In this document: in pieces, positions 48,254-58,274 of the stretch
Layout: every line of letters begins with the position of its first letter
Position numbering within the stretch: the first letter of the stretch is position 1
DNA from: Liolophura sinensis
Lineage: Eukaryota > Mollusca > Polyplacophora > Chitonida > Chitonidae
Length of the DNA: 64,000 nt
Assembly (NCBI RefSeq): GCF_032854445.1
Contig: NC_088296.1
Coordinates: forward strand, 17,967,485 to 18,031,484
Direction: 5' to 3'
Translations under genes and position numbers: made by a program
The notes under the pieces: generated by a model
What the model saw: only the letters and a program-made list of their open reading frames with translations
The model's database searches: none
What the model was told of the DNA's origin: nothing

Positions 48254-48492
48254 TAGATGGATATATATAAAGGCTACATGATGTAAAATGTAAGCGCACA
48301 TACCTCCATTGTATATCTTGATGGTTTGAATGGGATATCTCGAGCTCGTTGCTCTTACTGTCACGGACGGGTTAGCCTCGATTGCAGAACGAAATACAGA
48401 GGATAGATTCCCGTCAAAGGCCAGGTTGTCACTGTTAGACGCTGATAATTCACTACTTGAGTCCACTTTTGTTGCTTTGTACACAATATTTT
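34746..48492 (-). CDS. Gene B: F5/8 (fucolectin-like) - EGF repeat - TM receptor, minus strand
   Basis: Exons in transcript order: 48492-48304 and 47149-46850 (F5/8-type galactose-binding domain), 46461-46324 (divergent EGF), 45787-45650, 45003-44869, 43866-43729, 43508-43371, 43028-42891, 41310-41173 (EGF), 40543-40496 (linker), 39442-39305 (EGF), 38674-38627 (linker), 37111-36924 (TM), 34793-34746 (tail, stop). All internal exons are phase 1-1 with GT-AG borders. F5/8 domains of this sort bind sugars, and EGF-TM receptors of the MEGF10/Draper type act in recognition and engulfment; an immune or clearance role is inferred. No signal peptide exon was found up to 54000, so the 5' end is missing or lies beyond. 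A transcript using both linker/EGF duplicates is possible but unproven. Confidence 0.8.
34905..36380 (-). repeat. 26-bp minisatellite, last intron of gene B
   Basis: Same unit as 7380-8462, about 56 copies. In its first part two unit variants ('cacagacgtt' and 'cactcaaggtt') alternate, giving a higher-order dimer (34915-35110). Open frames of up to 389 codons are repeat artefacts. Confidence 0.9.
36424..36860 (-). repeat. 27-bp minisatellite, last intron of gene B
   Basis: Same unit as 5700-7370, about 16 copies, more diverged at the 36740-36860 end. Confidence 0.85.
36924..37111 (-). CDS. Gene B exon: transmembrane segment
   Basis: 188 bp, same borders as the gene A exon (5452-5639). The protein is almost identical, including the hydrophobic helix and the [21 protein letters not shown] region that ends the exon. 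Confidence 0.85.
37446..37712 (+). repeat. SINE family A, mirror of 4848-5117
   Basis: Head 'ggggcctccgtggctcagtt' and an (AAAT)n tail; same intronic position as in gene A. Confidence 0.85.
38627..38674 (-). CDS. Gene B exon: linker, copy b
   Basis: 48 bp, donor 'gtacgt', acceptor 'ctatag'. Encodes a variant of the gene A linker with the same PEPNKN end. Confidence 0.65.
38690..38958 (-). repeat. Diverged SINE family A (mirror of 3613-3872)
   Basis: Same element and position relative to the linker exon; a further copy is at 40558-40830. Confidence 0.7.
39305..39442 (-). CDS. Gene B exon: EGF-like module 4, copy b
   Basis: 138 bp, phase 1-1, eight cysteines, donor 'gtgagg'. Differs from copy a at very few positions (R for H before INGTC). 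Confidence 0.8.
40496..40543 (-). CDS. Gene B exon: linker, copy a
   Basis: 48 bp with intact splice sites; duplicate of 38627-38674. Confidence 0.6.
40558..40830 (-). repeat. Diverged SINE family A within the duplicated unit
   Basis: Copy of 38690-38958 carried along by the local duplication. Confidence 0.7.
41173..41310 (-). CDS. Gene B exon: EGF-like module 4, copy a
   Basis: 138 bp, phase 1-1, eight cysteines; mirror of gene A exon 3127-3264. Confidence 0.8.
42281..42880 (-). repeat. 74-bp tandem array built from the 3' end of an EGF exon plus its 5' splice site
   Basis: 'acatcaaatgtga' recurs at 42281, 42355, 42429, 42503 and onward every 74 bp to 42799, about 8 units. It ends directly at EGF exon 42891-43028. 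Read on the minus strand, each unit has about 50 bp homologous to that exon's end, a donor 'aaag|gtaagtcaca' and a little intron. The exon-derived part carries TAA in place of the Glu codon after the seventh cysteine. A more diverged unit precedes 42281. Confidence 0.85.
42891..43028 (-). CDS. Gene B exon: EGF-like module with no gene A counterpart (y)
   Basis: 138 bp, phase 1-1, acceptor 'gaatgctttag', donor 'gtaggt'. Eight cysteines, ends '..[10 protein letters not shown]'. Source of the adjoining 74-bp array. Confidence 0.8.
43110..43232 (+). repeat. SINE family A, 3' fragment
   Basis: 'caaccataatgtgggctgcc', 'acaagtgaaatattttt' and a tail of AAAT/AATC repeats. Confidence 0.6.
43371..43508 (-). 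CDS. Gene B exon: EGF-like module with no gene A counterpart (x)
   Basis: 138 bp, phase 1-1, acceptor 'tttatactag', donor 'gtatct'. Eight cysteines. The homology with the left arm ends exactly at its acceptor. Confidence 0.8.
43729..43866 (-). CDS. Gene B exon: EGF-like module 3
   Basis: 138 bp, phase 1-1, donor 'gtacgt'; mirror of 2398-2535. One change near the end gives NIG instead of NRG. Confidence 0.8.
44085..44408 (+). repeat. SINE family B (mirror of 1836-2190)
   Basis: Diverged tRNA-like head on the left and tail 'aaccccaagcactcactcaa' on the right. Confidence 0.65.
44869..45003 (-). CDS. Gene B exon: EGF-like module 2
   Basis: 135 bp, phase 1-1, acceptor 'ttttttctag', donor 'gtacag'; mirror of 1241-1375. 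Confidence 0.85.
45650..45787 (-). CDS. Gene B exon: EGF-like module 1
   Basis: 138 bp, phase 1-1, acceptor 'attctcag', donor 'gtagac'; mirror of 469-606 with a few substitutions (KKVTSC for KNTASC). Confidence 0.85.
46083..46287 (-). repeat. Diverged SINE family A at the outer end of the right arm
   Basis: Mirror of 1-140; here the 5' head ('gtgccttcgtggtcaagaga') is also present. Confidence 0.6.
46324..46461 (-). CDS. Gene B exon: divergent EGF-like module 0
   Basis: 138 bp, phase 1-1, acceptor 'gataaaacag', donor 'gtattg'. Eight cysteines but different loops ([19 protein letters not shown]), as in the first EGF after the lectin-like domain in this kind of receptor. Confidence 0.75.
46850..47149 (-). 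CDS. Gene B exon: F5/8-type (fucolectin-like) domain, C-terminal part
   Basis: 300 bp, phase 1-1, acceptor 'ttaatgcaacag', donor 'gtgagt'. About 100 residues with [17 protein letters not shown], a C..C pair (SKLC / VINC), GPYIKLLVP and a closing MEVY: the order of beta strands typical of F5/8-type galactose-binding folds. The ATG just upstream (47163) belongs to the intron. Confidence 0.7.
47712..47862 (+). repeat. SINE family A, 3' fragment
   Basis: 'gcggatggtcgtaggttttc', 'tattcttgagtatggcataa' and the 'accaatcaaataaat' tail. Confidence 0.75.
48096..48262. repeat. (TA)n microsatellite, two blocks
   Basis: Two long AT dinucleotide runs separated by 'ccaactatatatatccacca'. Lies in the intron between the two F5/8 exons of gene B. 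Open frames of Tyr/Ile repeats are artefacts. Confidence 0.95.
48304..48492 (-). CDS. Gene B exon: F5/8-type domain, N-terminal part
   Basis: 189 bp, phase 1-1, acceptor 'tatcttctacag', donor 'gtatgt'. Encodes [27 protein letters not shown] and [10 protein letters not shown], the 'A.DGN' and 'V.IYN' marks of F5/8 / fucolectin-like domains. A preceding signal-peptide exon is expected but was not found. Confidence 0.7.
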
Positions 48493-48590
48493 CTGTAGAA
48501 GATAAAACTAGTTATAGAGTAAACACCCAAAACACGAAAAAGGGAGGTGTGGAACTAAGGCATCTGGCCCAATATATTTTGTGGTTAGAC

Positions 48591-48878
48591 ATACTAAAAT
48601 AATGAGGGGCCTCCGTGGCTCAGTCGGTTAGCGCGCTAGGGCAGGGTAATAACCCAGGAGCCTCTTACCAATGCGGTCGCTGTGAGTTCAGGTCCAGCTT
48701 ATGCTGTCTTCCCCTCCGGCCGTAAGTGGGAAGGTCTTCCAGCAGCCTGCGGATGGTCGTGGGTTTCCCCCGGTCTGTGCCCGGTTTTCACCCACCATAA
48801 TGCTGGCCGCCGTCGTATAAGTGAAATATTCTTGACTACGGCGTAAAACACCAATAAAAAAAAAATACTAAAATAATG
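48591..48878 (+). mobile_element. SINE family A, full-length, with 14-bp target-site duplication
   Basis: The element at 48605-48864 has the head 'gggcctccgtggctcagtcg' and a poly-A tail. Direct repeats 'atactaaaataatg' are at 48591-48604 and 48865-48878. A second, inverted fragment follows at 48890-48990. Confidence 0.9.
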
Positions 48879-48889
48879 TACTTCTTTTT

Positions 48890-51800
48890 TTCCTTTGATT
48901 GGTGTTTTACGCCGCTCTCAAGAGTATTTCGTTTATACGCCTGCGGTGAGAGAAAACCGGAGTTTAGTGCAGGTGTAACCAACAACCGTCCGAAAGTTGA
49001 TATGAAAATAAAGAAATTGAACTCTGTCCAGGAAAAGAGTGTGATTAAAATAATAATTTAGAATGTTTCCAACCGATTAAAATAGTTTTAAAAGATCAGA
49101 TTCTGTGGTGATCTGTAGTGCCCCAGACGGTGTAAGTGACATACATATTTCTTTCGTGAAATGGTTCATTCAGCCAATACATTCATAGGTCTATACGTAT
49201 ATGCATTTAGAACGATGATATCAAGCGTTTTATGCGAGATAAGTGGTAAAACATAATGTGACGTCACTGGTCTGAATACGGTCAGACAAGGCCATCGTAG
49301 ATTCCAAAGTTTCAAATGCATTTTTCATACAAACAATTGCAAAAAAAAAATCAAACTATTTTTGTCGCCAATCTTTAATGGGCTTTCATCTGACATACAG
49401 TTCAAGTTGGTGTTTGCCTGTGAATACGCCATGCAGAACTCGGGGATTCAAATCACACTACAAGCCAGTGTACAGGCTTTTTCATAGTTTACGTGAGATG
49501 AGCAGTGGACCTGAACCAAGCACACCATTACCTTCCAAACAGTGTATCTGATATCTTCTTGAGGTCTATGTAGCAGATACCTACTCGCCTTTCTGACACG
49601 TGGGTCCACTCCACCCCGGCCGACATCCCAGATCCCCACAACCCATCACATGCTCAGGCAGACAGACATCAGAGGAGGTTCCACACCGACATGTTAACAG
49701 GCAAGGGGGCGTGTGGGTGTTACATTGACCTAGGGATAGATTGATTGGTTAATTGATTGATTGAGTGATTGGTTGACTGGCTGATTGCAAACGATAGCAT
49801 TCCTTGTTACCTTTTATTCTGCAGGTCACTTCACTGTACTACGGGTGGTATTCAATGCATGCACACGTGCTATATACGCAAAGGACCCTATTAAATTGGT
49901 TAAAGCCGCGTGTTGGTCAGTAACAACACTGTAAAAACTACTTGTGTGCCAATACTGCGCAGTATATTGGGCATGGCGAAAATGCACCCCCACATATTTC
50001 TATGAAATAGCAATTTAATTTGACACATCAACAATAACTTCTGCTGAAGTCGCTCACAATTTGTCTAACAGTGGTATACCTATCATGTGCAAATTTGCAT
50101 GCAATTGAGTAGGACACATGCAATGAGGTTTCACACCGAACCTTGGGCAGGGAATTTCTTAATCTCTTCCCCACCCCGTCCACTGTTCACGAATTCTTGT
50201 TCACAAAAATCGGTCGACGACACTCTCTTGACAACGAATAGAAGATTGCTGTATTTAAATCAGGATATCGAAATTTTCTCCTGTAGGTAAATGGAAAGAA
50301 CGGATGTGACGTAATTGTAATAGGCGACTGGCATTATGGTCTTTAGGGTCAATTTCAGAATTTAAGTATTTAATTCCAGTTTAAGAGTTTTAAAAATAAA
50401 AAAAGAGTTTTCAGCAGTCTATCTAGGAGTAAAAATAAATATCTATATCAGTTTAAGTTCTTATTTATATATTTATTTGATTAGTGTTTTATGCCGTACT
50501 CAAGAATATTGCTTCCATAAGCTAACTTTATGGTTGGGCTGTCAAATTTATCTTGTCACCTTTATGGTGGGGAAATTCCGGCATTGACCTAAAAGGTGAA
50601 GTAATCGACAGCCTGGTGTCAGTGTATAGCAATTATGAATAGACCAACGCTATGTCTTACTGTGTTGTTGGCCTGTCGTTCCTGTCAGACATCACAAATA
50701 AATCGGTCTGCATGGCTACCTGACTACCACAATGAGAAGCGAAGTTGCATTACCCACAAAATGATAAAAAATTTTAATAGCTCGTTATTTCGTATCTCTT
50801 TTTTTGATAAAGTTTTTGTTTGCTTTTATCTGACAATTCCTCAGATGTTTCCTGAAAGGTTAAACTGGATGAAAACAAATTTAGAGGACGCCATATGTAT
50901 TTAAGGAGAAAATGATAAAAAAAAAGAAGAAATAAATACTTCGTCACTGTCTAAAGCAAAACAATGATAATGTGCTTGAATGATTATTAGAACTTGTTTA
51001 TAACATTTCGCTTTATCCGGGCACAAAGCCGGTTAGGTACATAACGGATAATATTTATTTATTTATTTATTTGATTGGTGATGTACGGTGTACTCAAGAA
51101 TATTTCACGTATACGACGGTGGCCAACGTTAGGGTGGAAGGAAACCGGACAGAGCCCGGCGGAACCCACGACCACGGCTGGACTTGAACTCACAGCGACC
51201 GCATTGGTTAAGTAAGTAAGTAACTGTAGATAACACGGAAATTCTTCGTAATGATAACAGATCAACTGTGAATCACCATATTTATTTGATGAAGGGTTTA
51301 AAGACAAAGAAAAAATAACATAAAATATTTTCAGATATTTTGACTTTTAAACACTGTTCAAGAGAATAGTTTGATTTCTTTTTATAGAATTTTTTTACCG
51401 GACTAAAATGCAAGCAAAACATAGGATTCTAAGGTGATCTTTTGGCACCTAGAGGGTGTCAATGTCGTCACAGCAGTATCTTTGACTGGAAATGGTTCTT
51501 TTCAAGGTCCATTTGTTCAATGCATTTTAAGCCCTTAATGGAGATGCATTTTGAATTATGAAATATAGCAATGTATATGTGTCAAGTGGCAAAAAGCCAA
51601 AGTAACCTCACTGGTCCCATTATGGTTAGAAAACGCCATAGTAGAATTCAAAGTTTTGAATGAATTTTACTAGGTCGAAACATACTCTAGATAAATAAAT
51701 CAAACAATTTTTCTGGAGCAATATTTAATTTTCTTTCAACTGACATGTACTTCATGCTGGTGTGTTTGCCTTTAACATTGTCAAAGCGGAGCTTACGAAT

Positions 51801-54060
51801 CAGCGCTAACAGCAATATTTGTTTTACACAAGAAGCATCACGACCAAGATATTAAAGACTGTTCTTTTCTTAAAACAAAATGTAGAAAAAGTGGAAAATA
51901 AGGCATATTTCATGCTGCAGTTCTCTTTCAGTCAGTTAGCAGATATGAATTTTAGACAGTTTTAGTCAACGTCAAGCAGAGCAACACTGTATACATGTCT
52001 GAATATAAAGTCGTGTCGCGTAGGAACGTAAATGTATTATATTAGCAAAAGTGATATTGAGATATTTCCTATTACCTATGTATAATTCATAAAAAGCAAT
52101 CTAAATCTGTCAAGTTTAAATCCCTTCATAGCGAGGCGGTGTAATATACGGGGAGATAAACGTACCAGCCGGTGCGCATACGCAAGTGTACATGCTTTAC
52201 CTCACTGCCACCACTGGCAAGTTTTGTATAGAAATTTGGAACAACGCCGAGGTAACTGGAGTCGCGGTGATTTGGCAGGAAGTGATGTCAGAAAATACAA
52301 AATCTGTGTCTCATCTTTAAATTATATTATTATATGAAGCAGAATCATTTTCTTTATCACATACATGCAAACATAATCAGAGAGACACCCGAGACATTTT
52401 TATTGATGAATGCTGATTAAATAGTTCCGCACGAGGACACAAGGGGAAGTCTGAACAAGCCTACGTTCAAAGGTCAAGCGTGGCTAGTAGTGGCGGTAAT
52501 GTAAAGCGAACATAGTAGTATACTGAACTGTTGTTTATGGTGAACAAGGAAGTTCGGATGACCAGATCAGATACTATACCATAGCAGCCCCTTCGCGCAA
52601 GAGACATATAACACGTCTACTTGCACTAACTTTCATGGATGCTCATCGAAAACTGAAACACATAGGGATGCAAAGGAACGGACAGTATATGTCATTGCGT
52701 ATTATATGCTGGGACGCAAAGGGGTTTAGGAAATATCAATAAAACGTAAAAAATATTACGTACATCGACAAGCATGTAAGAAAGACACCAGCGAGAAACC
52801 TTGAAACTCACCAAATGATGAGAGAGTCTCGGGTCACTGTGCTGCACTAGCACACAAACCACTGGGGCGCTGATGCCTGTTCACAAGGATAATGTACATG
52901 TTTTGGCGTTTTATTCACGTGATGGTGGTTTAACGCCGTACACAGGGATTTTTCAATTTTTAAAAATGGGGCGGGGGGTCATTTTTATGGGAGGATAGTG
53001 AGAATTATGGTGCCGTTTAGTGGCTGTGAAATGCTACTCAATGAATGGTTAGACTGCGCAAAGGGCCACACGGACGTCAACCGCGAGAATGTTAAAACAA
53101 TTTACTCGCTAGTCACCGTCAATATACAAAACTCCACCTCCTAAATACCGCAGCATCGGAGTATAAACCATGCTTCCTCACGTTCCGAACCAGCATTCCA
53201 ATGAGCTGGACTGAAGTGTTGTCGCTGGTATTTTTAATACGGTTTTATGCTCATATAGTTATAACGTGTGATGATAATAATAATGCAGGCATGTAACATA
53301 CCCCTTTCTGTTCACACACATCTACAAATCTACAAGACCTTTTATATAATTTTCCCAGGTTTTTTGGGGTTAGTTCAGCTGACGGATATTCCCCCGGTGG
53401 AACACACGTTGCATACATCTGTATTTACATCTACAGATATAGAAAGGGCAAATATTGAATCATACTCAGACAGGAAAGGCAGAAAGACTACCGAGCTATT
53501 TTACTCACCTGAAACATTCGATGAAATCATGATAAAAGTAAAGATCAACGTCCTTAAAAAGAATATATTCGCCATGTTTTGACACTGTGAGAATATGGTG
53601 GTATTACGACAGCACAGAATCAATCAGCAATGTGAGATGCAATGATGCGCCCAGGCGTTATACCAGCCTAATATCTTTCAGGGTGAAGTAAGAAACAGGA
53701 AGTTAGCCAGCTGCAATTGAGCTAGTGTATTCACTATACAAGTACCCTCGACTATTATTAATTAAAGAATAGGGACAAGGAGAAAAACATGAACATAGTG
53801 GACTGAGGGTTGGCGGGGACAGTGTTGAACGTGTGCTAGCTGAATATGTAATACTATCTATTTATTCTATCCCTCAGCGGTATATTTGTTCAAATCTTTC
53901 TCCTTCTATGTACAAAAATGTTTTATATTTTTTAAGGCGGCGGGGTATAAAATACGTTTGTCCATTAATGGTCGGCTCTACTCCCCCCCCCCCCCCCACA
54001 CACACACAAAGAGACACTCTCCCTCGCCCCCCGAACATAAACATATTTCCTCCCCCTTAG
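48890..54060. other. Non-coding stretch with SINE-A fragments
   Basis: No gene supported. SINE-A pieces: 48890-48990 (-), 50462-50600 (-, 3' end followed by unrelated sequence), 51052-51212 (-, internal deletion) and 52810-52875 (-, head only). A C-run followed by (CA)n is at 53982-54008. Confidence 0.55.
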
Positions 54061-54065
54061 ACAGT

Positions 54066-54165
54066 CTAAATGGTCTTCTCTGGCCGTACGTGGGAAGGTC
54101 TGCAAGCAACCAGTGGATACACCACCCACCACCCACCACCATGATGCTGGTTGAAATCGCACACA
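54066..54165 (+). repeat. SINE family A, internal fragment with CCACCAC expansion
   Basis: 'tctctggccgtacgtgggaa' matches the family. The 'cccaccaccatgatgctgg' stretch shows expansion of a short unit. Confidence 0.55.
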
Positions 54166-54606
54166 TGCCTTTAACTCTTTTCACAAAAAATGTAAAGAAA
54201 CACATGCAAGTATATTTACGCATAGTTTTAAGTGGTCTTTTTAGTGATGCTTTCTGGTCTGCCAGCAACCTGTGAATTGTTATATGTTTTTATATGGTAT
54301 ATCCGGTCTCCGTCCAAGTTACGCGGCGGTTTAAACACCAATTATAAGAAGTAAATAAAAACTTTCAAATTACAAGCATGAATCACTAAAACAAGTTGCC
54401 ATGCCTTCGAAGTTTTAAGCTCATACCAGTGAACAACTCGATAATTTTAAACCTTGCGAAGTCCTCTCTACAGAGTATAGGATATGGCTGTTACAAGATA
54501 GAATTCCATAATACCATGCCTTGTTTTACCAATTTCCTAACTCACAATATTATGGTCCACTTCTCCACGTTATTTTTGGCTTTGAGAATTCAAATTCCCA
54601 GTTCGA

Positions 54607-54895
54607 CACCGGTGGAAATTTTTTTTTTTTTTGATTAGTGTTTTACGCCGTGCTCAAGAATATTTCACTTATACGACGGCGGCCAGCATTGTGGTGGGTG
54701 GAGACCGGGTAAAGCCTGGGGGGAACCTCCGAACATTCGCAGGTTGCTGGAAGACCTTCCAACGTACGGCAGAAGAGGAAGCCAGCATGACCTGGACTTG
54801 AACTCACAGCGACCGCATTGATGAGAGACTCCTGGGTCACTACGCTGCGCTAGCGCTAACCAGCTGAGCCACGGAGGCCCCAACACCGGTGGAAA
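54607..54895 (-). mobile_element. SINE family A with target-site duplication, orthologous to 29323-29610
   Basis: Direct repeats 'caccggtggaaa' at 54607-54618 and 54884-54895. Same site as in the other copy, so it was inserted before the duplication. Confidence 0.9.
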
Positions 54896-56844
54896 GGGTA
54901 TCGCCAGCGACTGGTTGGGTGCATAGAGCACATTAGCCTATTTAGTGTTTCTGTACTGATTTCTTGGGAGTAGGGACATCGCATCGAGTCGGATTACAGC
55001 TACATGTAGCCTACGTCTACATAAGAAGGCGCAGTGTTCTATTAGTCTAGCTGTTGGAGAGGATCTAAAATGGGTTTTCGTGGGTTTGCTTACAACGTAT
55101 CCTCTTGTAGAAAGACAAGTCGGTGCTGCCAAAATCATGCCAAAGACACCTCACCCAATCACATTACACTCTCACCGGGCTAACCAGTCCTGTTTCCTTG
55201 CTCTAGCCTGGCCGAGCTGAGCACCAAGCCAGGCAGCAGACAGTACCATTTTTAAAGCCTTTTGTATGACCCGGCCCGGATTTGATCCCATGTCTCCTGA
55301 CTTCAAGGCAGACGTGGTTTGAGAAAGGAAACTGGTGTAATTGGCTTGGTTTCAGTATAATGTGATGGAGGGCGAAGATGGAGCACGTGAAGATTCAATA
55401 TATGTACACACACCTAATGGCCCCTCGTCGTAGTATGACGGAAAAACTGTCAAGTAAAACTGCCAGAAAGCCATGCAACAGCAGGCACTTCTAGTCCTTA
55501 TTCTTTTCTCCACTCCTCGGTTTTTGGAAGTGCATCTATGAAAACCGTAAATGCCACCGAGTTGTGTATACCCTTATCTCTGTAAGAACCTTTTTATACA
55601 CAGCATTTACCTGTCAACGTGGCCCACTTTTGCCACCATATTTTTGCGTGCAGTTAGGATAAATCGTTTAAGCATCTTCTCAAGAACGACTAGTTTAATT
55701 AAGCAGAAATTTGATATACCAATTGCACAGTGACAGTGACGAACAGGTTTCAGAAAATGCGGCGTATATCTGAAAAAGTGCAGATGTCCTCTATTGTGCA
55801 TAACTCTAACATGACATTTACTTTCTAAAATTTAACTGCAGAGAGTAGCGTCCCTTGCGTAGTTTGAATCCTTGATCATAATTCTTGATATATTTACCTA
55901 TTCTGTATAGATTTGCAATAATTTATTGTATGTGTGAAAATTTGTCGGCGTTCTGGCAGAATACTTGTGGCATTTTGCTAGTACCGGACACTTCTGAAAA
56001 GCAAGTGTGTGTAGGATAAATGTTTATTGTTCTTGACCAGAAAGTCATGCTGCACACATTTTCTTGCAGGTCACATAAGGTGGTGACACGCTTTTACGAT
56101 CGAGGCGCCACAGATTATGACCAGTTTGTATGTTTTCTTGTATAGGAATTTATTTACATTGGGTACTAGGGTATTACATGCCGACATAACGAAACGTACC
56201 ATACCGGTGATTTTGTGACTAGTATTCAATGGAATTTCGTTCACTTCACTCGTGGTAGTATTGAGAGTTCCCTACTAAGTGACAAGTAGGCATAGGTGAT
56301 CGTTTCTCTATGATAGGATTGACGGTAACATTAACATGGTTATGTGTTATGGTAAATGTATGGTGGGTATGAATGACCATCACCTGTCTGATGAGCTATC
56401 TCTAAAACATAAACAATGGAAGCTCCTAAGAATCACCTGGAGAGTGATGTTTTGCATTCTTCACTTTGGTAATTACTTCGCTGATTTGTCGTGAAAACAC
56501 ACAGTTGAATGGTGATTGGTGGCTAGAATGTTTTATGAGATTGTGGTATGTTGGTAGAGGATAGTACCTGTAATACATAATATTTTGTTAATTATATGTT
56601 TTACTGCTGTTACAGAGTCCGGTTCCACACAGCCATATCTGACTTCAGTCAAAATTTGAAGCACAATCTTAAAGCTTATTTTGAGGTTTTAGAAATTGAA
56701 ATTTTGTACGTCTCATCGATATTATCTTAAGACAAGTATGTCCAGATTTCAACTTTAAGTTTCAAAAATTAAGCATCGTACAAAGTTTTTAAATTTTGAC
56801 TGGTCAAAAAGAGCTTTGTGGAATCGGCCTCAGAGCTCTACCGC

Positions 56845-57190
56845 TGGAGCCTGTAAAATCATACTGGGTAGCCAAGCCTGTAAAAGCATAACCAGAAGCG
56901 GAACCTGTTAAATCATACCCAGCAGCCGAGCCTGTAAAATCATACCCAGTAGGCGAGCTTGTAAAATCCTACCGAACCTGAAGAATCATACCCAGTAGCC
57001 GAGCCTGTAAAATCATACCCAGTAGCCGAGCCTGTAAAATCATACCCTGTAGCCAAGTCTGTAAAATCATACCCAGCAGCCGAGCCTATAAAATCATACC
57101 CAGTTGCCAAGCCTGTAAAATCACACCCCGTAGCAGCGCCTGTAAAATCATACCCTGTAGCCGAGCCTGTAAAATCATATCCAGTAGCCA
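56845..57190 (-). repeat. 27-bp minisatellite, third copy (about 13 units)
   Basis: Same unit as 11635-11958; one unit is truncated (around 56965-56985). Confidence 0.9.
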
Positions 57191-57893
57191 CTGTAATTTT
57201 TGGTTAGGGCATATAATCATCACTACGTGTGTAGAAATGACAACCTTACTTCTGTCACGTACACACATTCGACGACTACATTGTTATTATCCAAACCCAG
57301 ATAAATAGACATATTCTGTCAGAAATAAAAACGTGTATGTGTACATGTTATCAATGTCATTGGTCTGGTTACGCTTCAACCCTTTCATCAACAACACCAT
57401 GTAGTAGGAACAGCCTAGCGTGACGCAATAGTGTAACTTTAAAGGTTCCTGAAAAAGACATTGATGCCATTTTTAAATTTAAATCTGCATTTGTGAGATA
57501 TGTTTTACGCATATTGTCCACCAATGGACGGATATTTTGGGGAAATAACAAAAAGTTTTGCGGTAAAACATTATTCCCGCAACTTCTCCCCGTGTGTACT
57601 ACATCCGCACACAGAGTTAGTTAGAAAACCATCCTCATATGTATTGTAATACAAATACACAGTGACGACAATGGACTGTTTTTACCCCTGATGTCTCCTT
57701 GAGTGGATAGAGTGATGATTGTGATGAGAAGGGATACATTGTGTTCTCCAGCGCTGTACAGAGGGAAGCAAATCTAGTATCCCATAGGGCTACTGCGTCC
57801 TTTACCCCTATGAATACCAATATCAGTTATTTCAGTAGGTACCAATAATTCAATATTATGAGTTGGTGTATTCAACCAAAAAATGATACACTT

Positions 57894-58274
57894 CTTCAGG
57901 TACATGTGAGTGAGTGAGTGCTTGGGGTTTAACGTCGTACTCAACAATTTTTCAGTCATATGACGACGAAGGAATCATTAGGGTGCATGCACGTGTAATG
58001 TGCCTCCTTGTTACAGGACGGATTTCCACCGCTCTTTTATTTAGTGCTGCATCACTGAGACGACTTACCGAAGGCAAGTAAGCCGCCCCGCCCGAGCCAT
58101 TATACTGATACGGGTCAACCAGTCGTTGCACTATCCCCTTCATGCTGAACGCCAAGCGAGGAAGTTACAACTTCCTCTTTTAAAGTCTTAGGTGTGACTC
58201 GACCCAGGATTGATCCTGGATCTACCGGTCCGAAGCGGACGCTCTACCAACTGTGCTATCCTTCAGGTACATGT
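57894..58274 (-). mobile_element. SINE family B with 14-bp target-site duplication
   Basis: Minus strand: tRNA-like head 'ggatagcacagttggtagag' near 58258, B-box-like 'aggatcaatcctgg', tail of 'cactcactcac'. Direct repeats 'cttcaggtacatgt' at 57894-57907 and 58261-58274. The paralogous site at about 32085-32115 is empty. Confidence 0.85.

Noticed and set aside
47970-48484. Tyr/Ile-rich ORFs
   Set aside because: Translation of (TA)n; only the end at 48304-48492 is a real exon.
53886-54275. ORFs over a C-run and (CA)n
   Set aside because: Low complexity and SINE fragment, no splice or homology support.
58200-58260. Functional tRNA gene
   Set aside because: The tRNA-like sequence is the head of a SINE with its own target-site duplication.
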